Assembly (NCBI GenBank): GCA_013002295.1
Contig: JABDKI010000035.1
Location: 1 to 38,976, forward strand
DNA length: 38,976 nt
From: Altererythrobacter sp.
Lineage (GTDB): Bacteria; Pseudomonadota; Alphaproteobacteria; Sphingomonadales; Sphingomonadaceae
Direction: 5' to 3'
How positions within the stretch are numbered: the stretch's first letter is position 1; every line of letters starts with the position of its first letter. The notes beneath the pieces are model-generated. The model made no database searches. It had not been told where the DNA came from and saw only the letters and a list, made by a program, of their open reading frames with translations. Positions 7,950 through 16,006 of the stretch are shown here, one piece after another. Position numbers and translations under genes: made by a program.

Positions 7950-8273
7950 ATGAAGAAATTTGCATACACCATCCTTGCTGGCGCTGCTGCGCTGACAGTG
8001 GCAGCTTGCGGCGGCGCTGATGACGCTTCGATTGAAGCAGAAGCTGATACCGTTGAGATGCCAGCTGATGCAGCACTTGAAGATGTGACTGGCGAAGCCG
8101 TTGCAGACACAGAAGCGGTGATTGGCGAAGCCGAAGACGCCGCTGTGACAGAAGAAGACGCTAACGAAGCTGCGGATGCAGCAGCCGACGTTGCTGCAGC
8201 TGCGGAAGAAGCTGCGAATGCAGCCGACGCGATTGGCGACGCTGTTGACCGCGTGGAAGCTGTCGTCGAGTAA
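7950..8273 (+). CDS. Small acidic Ala/Glu/Asp-rich lipoprotein, unknown function
   Basis: A 107-residue protein starting MKKFAYTILAGAAALTVAAC, a classic lipoprotein signal with the lipobox cysteine at position 20. The mature part is almost only Ala, Glu, Asp, Val and Gly in loose repeats (EAEAD, DAA, AAEEAA), is strongly acidic and has no recognisable domain. It is probably extended or helical in the periplasm. AGGAGG (7937-7942) sits eight bases ahead of the ATG, one of the best ribosome-binding sites in the window, which suggests good expression. An intrinsic terminator follows at 8303-8347, so it looks like a single-gene unit. I do not recognise the family. Confidence 0.75.
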   Translation: MKKFAYTILAGAAALTVAACGGADDASIEAEADTVEMPADAALEDVTGEAVADTEAVIGEAEDAAVTEEDANEAADAAADVAAAAEEAANAADAIGDAVDRVEAVVE

Positions 8274-8302
8274 GCTTTTCGGCCTGTCAGGGTCACAAAT
8301 GC

Positions 8303-8347
8303 AAAGCGGACGGGTTGCCATCAGGCGATTCGTCCGCTTTTGCTTTT
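8303..8347 (+). terminator. Probable rho-independent terminator
   Basis: AAAGCGGACG (8303-8312) pairs perfectly with CGTCCGCTTT (8331-8340). The 18-base loop can itself form GCC/GGC, and a T-rich run (TTTTGCTTTT) overlaps the end. It lies 30 bases after the lipoprotein stop and ahead of the acyl-CoA gene set, separating the two units. Confidence 0.75.
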
Positions 8348-8436
8348 GGGCGAGAGAAAGCCTGCCAGATTGGGCAGGAGACATCACGCGTTCGCACCCC
8401 GATTGAACGCGCGATCAGGAGAGGACCCGAATTCAC

Positions 8437-9615
8437 ATGTCGCAATCCGGAATGGACCCAGAAACTTTCGAGCAATTCATCGAGCAGCTTGACCGCTATG
8501 TGCGTGAGCGGCTGATCCCGGCCGAAAGGGACGTAATCGAAAATGATCGTCTGCCCGATGACATTGTTGCGGAGATGAAGGAAATGGGCCTGTTCGGGCT
8601 GACAGTGCCCGAAGAATATGGCGGCGCTGGGCTGAATACCACGCAGTATGCCCGCACGGTGCGATCGATGAGCTATGCCGCGCCTGCGTTCCGCTCAATC
8701 TTCTCGATCAACGTCGGGATGTTCAATTCCGCGATCAAAAACGGCGCTACCGAAGAGCAGAAGGCCGAATGGTGGCCGCGCGTCGCCGCGGGCGAAATCG
8801 CGTGCTTCGGCCTGACCGAACCGGGCAGCGGCTCTGACAGCGCCGCGATGCAGACTTTCGCCAAGCCTGACCCAAGCGGCAATGGCTGGGTGCTCAATGG
8901 CACCAAGCGCTACATCACCAACGCCCCGCATGCGAATGTTGCGCTGATCATGGCGCGCACCGAAAAAGAGGCATTGCCCAAGAATGCGCATGTCAGTGCG
9001 TTCATTGTGCCGATGGATACTCCGGGCATTTCCACCGGCAGCCCGGACAAGAAGATGGGCCAGTCAGGCGCGCATATCTCTGACGTGATGCTCGACGATG
9101 TGCATGTTCCGGGCGAAGCACTGCTTGGCGGAGAGACCGGCAAGGGTTTCCGATTTGCCATGATGAGTTTGGACAACGGACGCATTTCGGTGGGTGCGGC
9201 CAGCACAGGCTATGCCCGCCGCGCGCTCGACAGCGCGCTGCGCTATGCGAACGAGCGCAAGGCGTTTGGCGAGCCGATCGCGAATTTCCAGCTGATCCAG
9301 CAAATGCTCGCGGAGAGTGAGACTGAAATCTATGCCGCTGAAGCCATGATGGCAGATGTCACCGCGCGCGCTGACCGCGGCGAGAACGTTATCACCAAGG
9401 CAGCGGCCTTCAAAGTCTTCGCATCCGAGATGTGCGGGCGCGTGGTTGACCGGGTGGTCCAAATCTATGGCGGCGCAGGTTATCTCGCTGAATATGATGC
9501 CGAGCGTTTCTTCCGCGATGCACGTATTTACCGCATCTACGAAGGGACCACGCAGATCCTTCAGCTCCAGATCGCCAAGCATATGCTGCGCGAGTGGAAT
9601 GCGGTGCACGGCTGA
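8437..9615 (+). CDS. Acyl-CoA dehydrogenase
   Basis: A 392-residue FAD enzyme that introduces an alpha,beta double bond in an acyl-CoA and passes electrons to ETF. Family blocks: GLTVPEEYGGAGL (~50-62), CFGLTEPGSGSD (~124-135), the RKAFGEPIANFQL flavin block, QIYGGAGY and YEGTTQI. E369 of the last block is the expected catalytic base in the position used by short- and medium-chain enzymes. AGGAGAGGA precedes the ATG. It leads a four-gene set; its stop overlaps the CoA-transferase start (TGATG), indicating coupling. The chain length or branching of the substrate is not evident. The FAD-dependent step fits first in a beta-oxidation-like route with the genes that follow. Confidence 0.92.
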   Translation: MSQSGMDPETFEQFIEQLDRYVRERLIPAERDVIENDRLPDDIVAEMKEMGLFGLTVPEEYGGAGLNTTQYARTVRSMSYAAPAFRSIFSINVGMFNSAIKNGATEEQKAEWWPRVAAGEIACFGLTEPGSGSDSAAMQTFAKPDPSGNGWVLNGTKRYITNAPHANVALIMARTEKEALPKNAHVSAFIVPMDTPGISTGSPDKKMGQSGAHISDVMLDDVHVPGEALLGGETGKGFRFAMMSLDNGRISVGAASTGYARRALDSALRYANERKAFGEPIANFQLIQQMLAESETEIYAAEAMMADVTARADRGENVITKAAAFKVFASEMCGRVVDRVVQIYGGAGYLAEYDAERFFRDARIYRIYEGTTQILQLQIAKHMLREWNAVHG

Positions 9616-10847
9616 TGTATCAGCTACTCAACGACCTGTCCGTCATCGAAGTCTCAAGCTTCGTCGCGTCGCCCACCATCGGGCTGTATTGCGCGCAGAT
9701 GGGCGCCGAGGTGATCCGCGTAGATCACAAGGCAGGCGGGCTCGACTACGACCGATACATGCTGACCAAGGAAGGCCGCAGTTTAAGCTGGGAGAATTTG
9801 AACCGCGCCAAGAAGTCGGTCGCGCTGGACTTGCGCAGCGGGGAAGGCCGCGAGCTTTGCGTCGAGCTGGCGCGCAAGACCGGCCAATGCGTTACCAACC
9901 TGCCTGAGAAAAGCTTCCTGAGCCATGCGGCCTTGTCTGATGGGCGGCCCGATATGGTCAGCGTGCGCATCATGGGTTGGCACGACGGTCGGCAGGCGAT
10001 GGACTTCACAGTCAACGCCGCCAGCGGTTATCCCCTGATGTGCGGGCCGGAAGATTGGGACATGGCCACAGCGCCCCCGGTCAATCAGGTGTTGCCGGCG
10101 TGGGATTTCATCACCGGAGCCTATGGCGCATTTGCCCTGCTCGCCGCATTGCGCCACCGCGATGCAAGCGGTGAAGGCAGCGAAGTGCGCATTCCGTTGG
10201 GCGATGTCGCCATCGGTACTATGGCAAACAGCGGGTCGATGGCAGAAATGCTTTATCGCGGGGCAGACCGCGAACGTTTGGGCAATGCCATCTGGGGCGC
10301 ATTCGGGCGTGATTTCAGAAGCCTCGACAACCAACGCTTCATGGTGGCAGCGCTCACTCCCAAGCAGTGGGATGGGCTGGTTGCCGCCTTTGGCCTCACT
10401 GAAGAGATTGCTGCGCTTGAGGCGGAATTGGGTGTGCGCTTCGCTGATGGGGATCGCCCACGCTTCGAACATCGCCACCGGTTGTTCGACCTGTTTCAGC
10501 AGGCGGCAGGGCAGCACGACTATGACGATCTTGCCGCGCGGATGAGCGAGCACGGCTGCACGTTCGAGCGTTATCGCACCATGCATGAAGCTGCGAACGA
10601 TCCTGAGTTGGTAGCCGACAACCCGCTGTTCGGGCCCTCGCCTGCGAACCCCTCAGGATTGGAATATCCTGCTACGCGCAGCTTTGCGAATATGCCTGAG
10701 AAGCAAATTGGTGACCCTGCACCTGCGCCATACCTTGGCCAGCACAGCGAAGAGGTTTTGGCCGAGAGGCTTGGCTTGTCCTCTGGCGCGATTGGCAAGT
10801 TGATCGATGCAGGCACGGTAGCTCTTTCAGACAAGGAAACACGATGA
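9615..10847 (+). CDS. CaiB/BaiF (family III) CoA-transferase
   Basis: A 410-residue CoA-transferase of the formyl-CoA:oxalate/CaiB family, which moves CoA between carboxylic acids through an aspartyl-CoA anhydride. The N-terminus LSVIEVSSFVASPTIGLYCAQMGAEVI is the family's Rossmann opening; LNRAKKSVALDLR follows. The candidate catalytic Asp is in PAWDFITGAYGAF near residue 163. The ATG at 9615 (TGATG overlap with the dehydrogenase stop) is preferred over an in-frame start at 9594. The 3' end overlaps the thiolase by ATGA. Its place between a dehydrogenase and a thiolase suggests it activates the acid that the module degrades, or acts on an intermediate as mesaconyl-CoA C1:C4 transferases do. 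Donor and acceptor are unknown. Confidence 0.88.
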   Translation: MYQLLNDLSVIEVSSFVASPTIGLYCAQMGAEVIRVDHKAGGLDYDRYMLTKEGRSLSWENLNRAKKSVALDLRSGEGRELCVELARKTGQCVTNLPEKSFLSHAALSDGRPDMVSVRIMGWHDGRQAMDFTVNAASGYPLMCGPEDWDMATAPPVNQVLPAWDFITGAYGAFALLAALRHRDASGEGSEVRIPLGDVAIGTMANSGSMAEMLYRGADRERLGNAIWGAFGRDFRSLDNQRFMVAALTPKQWDGLVAAFGLTEEIAALEAELGVRFADGDRPRFEHRHRLFDLFQQAAGQHDYDDLAARMSEHGCTFERYRTMHEAANDPELVADNPLFGPSPANPSGLEYPATRSFANMPEKQIGDPAPAPYLGQHSEEVLAERLGLSSGAIGKLIDAGTVALSDKETR

Positions 10848-12073
10848 CTAAGAGACGCGCAGCTATTGTTTCACCCTTGCGCACGCCGGTGGGCAAATTC
10901 CTCGGCACGCTGTCCCCGCTTGATGCGGGCAAGATGGGTGCAGTGATCCTGAAGGCGCTGATCGAACGCAGCGGGATTGATCCGGCGCGGGTCGATGATG
11001 TCGTGTTCAGTCAGGGTTATGGCAATGCCGAAGCGCCCGCGATCGGCCACTGGAGCTGGCTGGCCGCTGGCCTGCCGATCGAAGTTCCCGGTTTCCAGCT
11101 GGACCGCCGCTGCGGCTCTGGCGTGCAGGCGGTGGCGACCGCAGCGATGATGGTCGAGACCGGCATGGCAGACGTGGTGGTCGCGGGCGGCTGTGAGAGC
11201 ATGTCGAATGTAGAGCATTACACGACTGACCTTCGTGGCGGTGTGCGCATGGGTGACATGACGCTGCATGATCGCCTCAGCCGCGGACGCTTGATGAGCC
11301 AGCCAATCGAGCGGTTTGGGGTCATCACGGGGATGATCGAAACCGCAGAGAATCTGGCGAAGGATTACAACATCACGCGCGAAGAGGCGGACGCGTTTGC
11401 TGTCCGCTCTCACCAGAACGCTGCCAAAGCTTGGGAAGAGGGCAAATTCGCCGATCATCTGGTGCCCGTAGAAATCCCGCAGCGGCGCGGCGATCCCGTA
11501 ACATTCGATCAAGACGAAGGATATCGCGCGGACGCCAGCATGGAGACGCTCGGATCACTGCGCGCGATCGATCTGAAACGTGATCCCGATGCCATCGTCA
11601 CTGCGGGCAATGCCAGCCAGCAGAATGACGCGGCGGCGGCTTGTCTGGTCGTCGCTGAAGACAAGCTTGAGGAAATGGGCCTTACCCCTTCACTATGGTT
11701 CCATGGCTGGGCGGCTGCAGGGTGTGACCCCAGCCGAATGGGTATTGGCCCGGTGCCAGCGGTGGAACGGCTGTTCGCGCGCACCGGTATGAGCTGGGAC
11801 GATATCGGCCTGGTGGAGCTTAACGAAGCCTTCGCCCCGCAAGTTCTCGCCGTGCTGAAAGGCTGGGGCTGGTCAGATGATGACAGCCGCCGCGAAATCC
11901 TGAACGTCAACGGCTCGGGCATTTCGCTTGGTCACCCGATCGGCGCGACCGGCGGGCGTATTCTGGCAGACATGACGGCGGAAATGCATCGCCGCGAAGT
12001 TCGCTACGGGTTGGAAACAATGTGCATCGGGGGCGGGCAGGGAATCGCTGCGATATTCGAACGCGCGGCGTAA
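10844..12073 (+). CDS. Thiolase (acetyl-CoA C-acyltransferase)
   Basis: A 409-residue thiolase. The nucleophilic cysteine is C90 (LDRRCGSG), the histidine H364 is in GHPIGATGG, and the second cysteine C394 is in MCIGGGQG, so all catalytic residues are present. ELNEAFA is also intact. It cleaves a 3-ketoacyl-CoA with CoA, or runs in reverse. The ATG overlaps the CoA-transferase stop (ATGA). Position after a dehydrogenase and before a hydratase suggests a degradative role, but no 3-hydroxyacyl-CoA dehydrogenase is in the set. A second thiolase at 23490-24671 is only distantly similar around the same motifs, so the two are not a recent duplication. Confidence 0.92.
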   Translation: MTKRRAAIVSPLRTPVGKFLGTLSPLDAGKMGAVILKALIERSGIDPARVDDVVFSQGYGNAEAPAIGHWSWLAAGLPIEVPGFQLDRRCGSGVQAVATAAMMVETGMADVVVAGGCESMSNVEHYTTDLRGGVRMGDMTLHDRLSRGRLMSQPIERFGVITGMIETAENLAKDYNITREEADAFAVRSHQNAAKAWEEGKFADHLVPVEIPQRRGDPVTFDQDEGYRADASMETLGSLRAIDLKRDPDAIVTAGNASQQNDAAAACLVVAEDKLEEMGLTPSLWFHGWAAAGCDPSRMGIGPVPAVERLFARTGMSWDDIGLVELNEAFAPQVLAVLKGWGWSDDDSRREILNVNGSGISLGHPIGATGGRILADMTAEMHRREVRYGLETMCIGGGQGIAAIFERAA

Positions 12074-12091
12074 TCATGATAGGATGCGCTT

Positions 12092-12943
12092 ATGACTGAG
12101 TGGGACAATTGGATCGGACGCGAGCAGGTCCAGCGTGATACGCTCGACAATGCGCTGGCGAATCGTTGGTTTGCGACTTTCGATTTGGAAGCTTCGGCTA
12201 TCGGGATGATGCCACAGGGCATTCATTTGTGCTTGTGCACGCCGGAAGCGCCGCAGGCCGCGCTGGGTGAAGATGGTCATCCAAAGCGCGACGAAAGCGA
12301 CCAGAGCTTCTTCCCGCCGATACCGCTGCCGCGCCGGATGTGGGCCGCAAGCGAGATTGAGTTTCTGGAACCAATTCCCATTGGCGCAGATATCGAACGC
12401 ACCGGCCGTATTGTTTCGATTGCCGAGAAAGACGGCAAGAGCGGCAAGCTTGGCTTTGTCGATGTCGAGCATGTGACCAAGTCCGACGGTCTAGCCGCGG
12501 TGCGCGAAACGCAGACATTGGTTTATCGCGACGCCGTTGCACACGATGCTCCGCTTAGTCTGCCGAAGCCAAGCGACGAGGTCTTCGAACCGTCTGCGTG
12601 GGATATGCACGAGATTCTGACGCCCGATCCGCGGCTGCTGTTCCGTTTCTCCGCGCTCACTTTCAACACGCACCGCATCCATTACGACATGCCCTATGCG
12701 CGGGACGTTGAGCGCTACCGCGGCTTGGTGGTGCATGGACCACTGATGGCGAGCCTGCTTTTGCAGATGGCCGCGAGAACGCTGGGCGAGAACAAGCTCA
12801 AGAGTTTCAATTTCCGCGCTGTCAGTCCGGCGATTGCAGATGAAGTGCTGCATTTGGCCATGCGCAAATCAGGCGGCGGCTACGAGTTTGGCGCTTTTGC
12901 GAGCGATGGCAGGGAATGCGTTAAGGCGTCGGCTACGGCCTAG
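12092..12943 (+). CDS. MaoC/FAS1-like dehydratase, mesaconyl-C4-CoA hydratase-like
   Basis: A 283-residue protein with two hot-dog halves. The N-terminal half (WDNWIGREQVQRDTLD) looks like the FAS1-like dehydratase type. The C-terminal half carries FRFSALTFNTHRIHYD (~187-202), with the hydratase Asn/His positions, and a GLVVHGPL block (~212-219). This layout is that of mesaconyl-C4-CoA hydratases and of HTD2-type 3-hydroxyacyl dehydratases. AGGA lies about 7 bases ahead of the ATG. It ends the acyl-CoA set and its stop shares a CTAG palindrome with the stop of the opposing ppk2. The exact acyl substrate is not evident; a C4/C5 dicarboxylic or branched acyl-CoA is a reasonable guess. Confidence 0.8.
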   Translation: MTEWDNWIGREQVQRDTLDNALANRWFATFDLEASAIGMMPQGIHLCLCTPEAPQAALGEDGHPKRDESDQSFFPPIPLPRRMWAASEIEFLEPIPIGADIERTGRIVSIAEKDGKSGKLGFVDVEHVTKSDGLAAVRETQTLVYRDAVAHDAPLSLPKPSDEVFEPSAWDMHEILTPDPRLLFRFSALTFNTHRIHYDMPYARDVERYRGLVVHGPLMASLLLQMAARTLGENKLKSFNFRAVSPAIADEVLHLAMRKSGGGYEFGAFASDGRECVKASATA

Positions 12944-13728
12944 TCTTCTATATCCACCGGATAGTCTGCGATGGGCTCTAGCACTGAATAGCTTTCGCGC
13001 TGCGGCGCGCGCCCTAGCTCGGGAAACTCCAACGGCGGCGGGTCGATATGCGTATCTGGCAAGCGGTTCAGTAAGTCGCGCACTAAGGTTAACCGCCCTC
13101 GCTTCTGGTCATTGAAATCCACCAGCGTCCAGGGCGCCCACTCATTGTGGGTTGCTTGCAGCATCGCTTCGCGCGCAGCCGTATAGGCGTCGTACTTGCC
13201 GCGCGCAGCCAGATCGATCGGCGAGAGTTTCCAGCGCTTGAGCGGATCTTCAAGTCGTTCCTTCAAACGCTCTTCCTGATTCTCCTGATCTGTCGTCAGC
13301 CAGTACTTGAACAGCAAGATACCGTCATCGACGAGCTGCTTTTCAAAAAGCGGGGCTTGCTTCAGGAAAGCCTCCACCTGCGCGTCATCCGCAAAGCCCA
13401 TGACTTTCTCTACGCCCGCGCGATTGTACCAGCTGCGATCGAACAACACGATTTCGCCCGCATGCGGCAGATGCTTCACGTAGCGCTGGAAATACCATTG
13501 GGTTTGCTCGTCTTCGCTTGGTTTGGAAAGCGCCGCTGTGCGGCACTGGCGCGGGTTCAAACGCCCGCCCACAGCGCGGATTGCGCCGCCCTTGCCTGCT
13601 GTGTCTCGCCCTTCGAAGATTACGCAGATCCGCGCGCCTGTGGTCCGCGCCCACCGCGCCATCGCCACCAGTTCTTCCTCCAATGGCTCAAGCAGCTCTT
13701 CATACTGCTTGCGTTTAAGCTTCTCCAA
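12940..13728 (-). CDS. ppk2: Polyphosphate kinase 2 family protein
   Basis: A 262-residue PPK2-type kinase that uses polyphosphate to phosphorylate nucleotides, or the reverse. The Walker A motif GRDTAGKGG lies at ~40-48 and the Walker B/lid block FDRSWYNR at ~96-103; YWLTTDQENQEERLKERLEDPLKRWK is typical of the family. An ATG at 13797 in frame would give 285 residues, but it would overlap the divergent phhA start and read an atypical N-terminus. A TTG at 13728 has GGGAGG about five bases upstream and begins LEKLKRKQYEELL as PPK2 proteins do, so it is preferred. The gene converges on the MaoC-like gene and is divergent from phhA with a 55-base gap. Nucleotide preference (ADP, GDP or AMP) cannot be read. 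Confidence 0.88.
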   Translation of the reverse strand: MEKLKRKQYEELLEPLEEELVAMARWARTTGARICVIFEGRDTAGKGGAIRAVGGRLNPRQCRTAALSKPSEDEQTQWYFQRYVKHLPHAGEIVLFDRSWYNRAGVEKVMGFADDAQVEAFLKQAPLFEKQLVDDGILLFKYWLTTDQENQEERLKERLEDPLKRWKLSPIDLAARGKYDAYTAAREAMLQATHNEWAPWTLVDFNDQKRGRLTLVRDLLNRLPDTHIDPPPLEFPELGRAPQRESYSVLEPIADYPVDIED

Positions 13729-13765
13729 GCGCACCTCCCGTTTGCACAGCCCAAATTGGCGTGGT

Positions 13766-13785
13766 ATAGTTACAACTGAAACTAT
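13766..13785. promoter_or_regulatory. Inverted repeat in the ppk2–phhA divergent gap
   Basis: ATAGTT (13766-13771) and AACTAT (13780-13785) form a perfect 6-bp inverted repeat around eight bases. It touches the phhA start codon and lies 38 bases from the ppk2 start. A small operator or a chance palindrome are both possible; a TyrR-type box was not seen. Confidence 0.25.
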
Positions 13786-14725
13786 GGCTACAATCACAGA
13801 ACCACAGCAGGATTATTCGATCCTGCCCGATTTACCGGCGGATGTCTTTACTGCGCCGCTGAAAAAGCCTGCGCATGTGGGCGATGACTGGCTGGAGCCA
13901 GCGCAGACCGACTACACATCTGAAGATCACGCGATCTGGGATGACCTGTTTGCGCGGCAAATGAAGGTTCTGCCGGGCCGCGCAGCAACCGCTTTCATGG
14001 CGGGCCTTGAAAAGCTGGACCTCGGTCGCGGCGGCGTGCCCGAATTCGGCAAAATGTCGGAAGAGCTGGGCGCGCTCACAGGCTGGAGCGTTGTGCCTGT
14101 TCCGATGCTGATCCCCGATCACGTGTTCTTCTGGCATCTGGCCAATCGCCGTTTTCCGGCCGGCAATTTCATCCGCACGCGCGAGACATTCGACTACATT
14201 CAGGAACCTGACGTATTCCACGATGTCTTCGGGCATGTGCCTATGCTGACCGATCCGGTTTTCGCGGATTACATGCAGGAATATGGCCGCGCAGGGTGGA
14301 AGGCGATGCGCTACAATCACCTCAAGGCCCTAGGCGCGCTCTATTGGTATACAGTCGAATTCGGACTGATCGAAGAAGCGCCTGACGACATTCGCGCCTA
14401 TGGTGCTGGCATCTTGTCTGGCCCCACCGAAGCCGTTTTCTCTGTCGAAGCGGAAAGCCCAAACCGGATCATGCTGAATGTCGATCGCGTTATGCGCACC
14501 GACTATGTAATCAGCGATCTACAGCCGACATATTTCGTGATCGAGAGTTTCGAGGATCTCTATCGCCAAACTGTCGAGCGTGACTTTGATCGGCTCTATC
14601 GCAGCCTTGGCCACAGCTTCACTTACGCCAACACGGCAATAATCGATGTCGACAATGTCGTGCATCGCGGCAGTCAGGAATATCTGCTGCGCGGTGGTCG
14701 CGGATCAGGCGCCAAACCTGTTTGA
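13784..14725 (+). CDS. phhA: Phenylalanine 4-monooxygenase
   Basis: A 313-residue bacterial-type aromatic amino acid hydroxylase, which makes tyrosine from phenylalanine with O2 and a reduced pterin. The iron ligands are visible: H146 and H151 in DVFHDVFGHVP, and E192 in YWYTVEFGL. The core block PDHVFFWHLANRRFPAGNFIR (~111-131, pterin/substrate region) is complete. No N-terminal ACT regulatory domain is present, as expected for bacterial enzymes. The open frame extends upstream to 13523 but that part is antisense to ppk2; the ATG at 13784 gives the normal length. No pterin-4a-carbinolamine dehydratase (PhhB) or Lrp-type regulator lies next to it in the window. Confidence 0.95.
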   Translation: MATITEPQQDYSILPDLPADVFTAPLKKPAHVGDDWLEPAQTDYTSEDHAIWDDLFARQMKVLPGRAATAFMAGLEKLDLGRGGVPEFGKMSEELGALTGWSVVPVPMLIPDHVFFWHLANRRFPAGNFIRTRETFDYIQEPDVFHDVFGHVPMLTDPVFADYMQEYGRAGWKAMRYNHLKALGALYWYTVEFGLIEEAPDDIRAYGAGILSGPTEAVFSVEAESPNRIMLNVDRVMRTDYVISDLQPTYFVIESFEDLYRQTVERDFDRLYRSLGHSFTYANTAIIDVDNVVHRGSQEYLLRGGRGSGAKPV

Positions 14726-14742
14726 TGTGAATATACAGCCTC

Positions 14743-14997
14743 TCAGGCGGAGGTTCGGTTGAGCATAAGTTTGCTGATCGCAACCAGCACAGCCGCCCCG
14801 GCTATCGACGCGCCCAGCGCTGTCCAGCTGAGGCCGCCCAGAAACGCCCAATTGTTTGCAAACAGTCCGGAAATCAGCGCGCCAACCAATCCAAAGCCGA
14901 TATCACGCCGGATACCTGGCACGTTTTCGGTGCGCGTCAGGATCGCGGCAAGCCAGCCGATGAGCGATCCGATAAAGATGAAGCACAATAGGGACAT
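14743..14997 (-). CDS. GlsB/YeaQ/YmgE family membrane protein (transglycosylase-associated)
   Basis: An 84-residue membrane protein with three hydrophobic segments: ~2-19, ~32-49 and ~53-75. The charged RTENVPGIRRDIGFGLVGALISG loop followed by a glycine-rich segment is the hallmark of this small family, often seen with stress responses and named after its link to transglycosylases. Its molecular function is not established. The ATG at 14997 is preferred over a TTG three codons upstream. It converges on phhA (17-base gap), and uppP lies upstream on the same strand with 71 bases between, so the two may be co-transcribed. Confidence 0.8.
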   Translation of the reverse strand: MSLLCFIFIGSLIGWLAAILTRTENVPGIRRDIGFGLVGALISGLFANNWAFLGGLSWTALGASIAGAAVLVAISKLMLNRTSA

Positions 14998-15068
14998 AGG
15001 TTCCAAGCGTGTCTAAATTCTGAGTTCCTCTACTCCTCTAACATCGCGGAGGGATAAAGGTTCCAAAA

Positions 15069-15926
15069 TCAGAAAATCGCCAGCAAGGCCGCACCAAGTA
15101 TGACGCGGTACACCACAAAGACCATCATCGAGGCTTTCTTGAGGAAATTCATCAGAAAAGCCATTGTTGCGAAGGCGGCGATAAAGGTGAAAATTCCGGC
15201 CCACAGCGCGTCCCATGCAAGGTTGGTTCCTGCTTCGAATATCTCCGGCACGATCAAAACCCCGGCGCCTGCGACTGCCGGGATAGAAAGCAGGAATGAG
15301 AACCGCGCCGCTTCGACACGCTGATATCCAAGGAATCTGGCCGCGGTCATGGTTACACCGGATCGGCTTGTGCCGGGGATGATCGCCAGCGCCTGTGCAA
15401 GGCCGACAATCAAGCCGTCGCGCCAGCTCATCTCTTCGAAAACTTTGACTTCCTTGCCGACCTTGTCCGCAATACCAAGCAGCACGCCGTAAAAGATCAG
15501 GTTCACTGCGATCAGATCGACAAAGCGGATCGAATTCATCAGATCGCCATCGACAATCTCGATACCGAACACGTTTTCCGCAAGCCCGTTGAATGCGCCC
15601 ATCTTGATGGAAAGCCCGAATAAAACCGCGGGGATCGTGCCGATCACGATCCACCAGAACAGGCGCCGTTCGGCGGGAGCATTGGGCGCTGATGCACCGA
15701 TGCCAACGCTAGCAAATCCGCCGCGCGCCAGAACCACTACGTCTTTGAAAAAATAGACGATGATTGCCAGCAATGATCCTACATGCACCGCGACATCGAT
15801 TAGCGGACCTTGGTCCGGCAAATCCGTCAGATACGGGATCAGGATCAAATGCCCTGACGAGGAAATCGGCAGGAACTCAGTGATCCCCTGAACGATCGCA
15901 ATAAGAAGCTGCTGAAACAGTGTCAT
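15069..15926 (-). CDS. uppP: Undecaprenyl-diphosphatase (UppP/BacA)
   Basis: A 285-residue polytopic membrane enzyme that dephosphorylates undecaprenyl diphosphate, recycling the lipid carrier for peptidoglycan and other envelope glycans. Both family signatures are intact: QGITEFLPISSSGHL (~13-27, with the Glu and SSSGH residues) and PGTSRSG (184-190). Several hydrophobic segments fill the rest. An additional ~20-residue insertion rich in Ala/Pro (~72-87) between the second and third segments appears longer than in E. coli BacA. The M13 peptidase gene upstream on the same strand is separated by a hairpin at 15946-15981, so uppP probably has its own promoter. Confidence 0.93.
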   Translation of the reverse strand: MTLFQQLLIAIVQGITEFLPISSSGHLILIPYLTDLPDQGPLIDVAVHVGSLLAIIVYFFKDVVVLARGGFASVGIGASAPNAPAERRLFWWIVIGTIPAVLFGLSIKMGAFNGLAENVFGIEIVDGDLMNSIRFVDLIAVNLIFYGVLLGIADKVGKEVKVFEEMSWRDGLIVGLAQALAIIPGTSRSGVTMTAARFLGYQRVEAARFSFLLSIPAVAGAGVLIVPEIFEAGTNLAWDALWAGIFTFIAAFATMAFLMNFLKKASMMVFVVYRVILGAALLAIF

Positions 15927-15945
15927 AGCTCTCGCCTAATGAGCA

Positions 15946-15981
15946 AAGGGCAGGACAAGTCAAGCGACCAGCCCTGCCCTT
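15946..15981 (-). terminator. Hairpin after the M13 peptidase gene, possible terminator
   Basis: AAGGGCAGG (15946-15954) and CCTGCCCTT (15973-15981) are perfect 9-bp arms around 18 bases. On the minus strand the hairpin is followed by only TTTGCTC, so it is a weak terminator or an attenuating hairpin between the peptidase gene and uppP. Position 26 bases past the peptidase stop supports the terminator reading. Confidence 0.5.
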
Positions 15982-16006
15982 CAGCAATTTCAGTGATGGT
16001 TTCCGC

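Noticed and set aside
13523-13783. Upstream extension of phhA
   Set aside because: It is antisense to ppk2, and the standard enzyme length is reached from the ATG at 13784.
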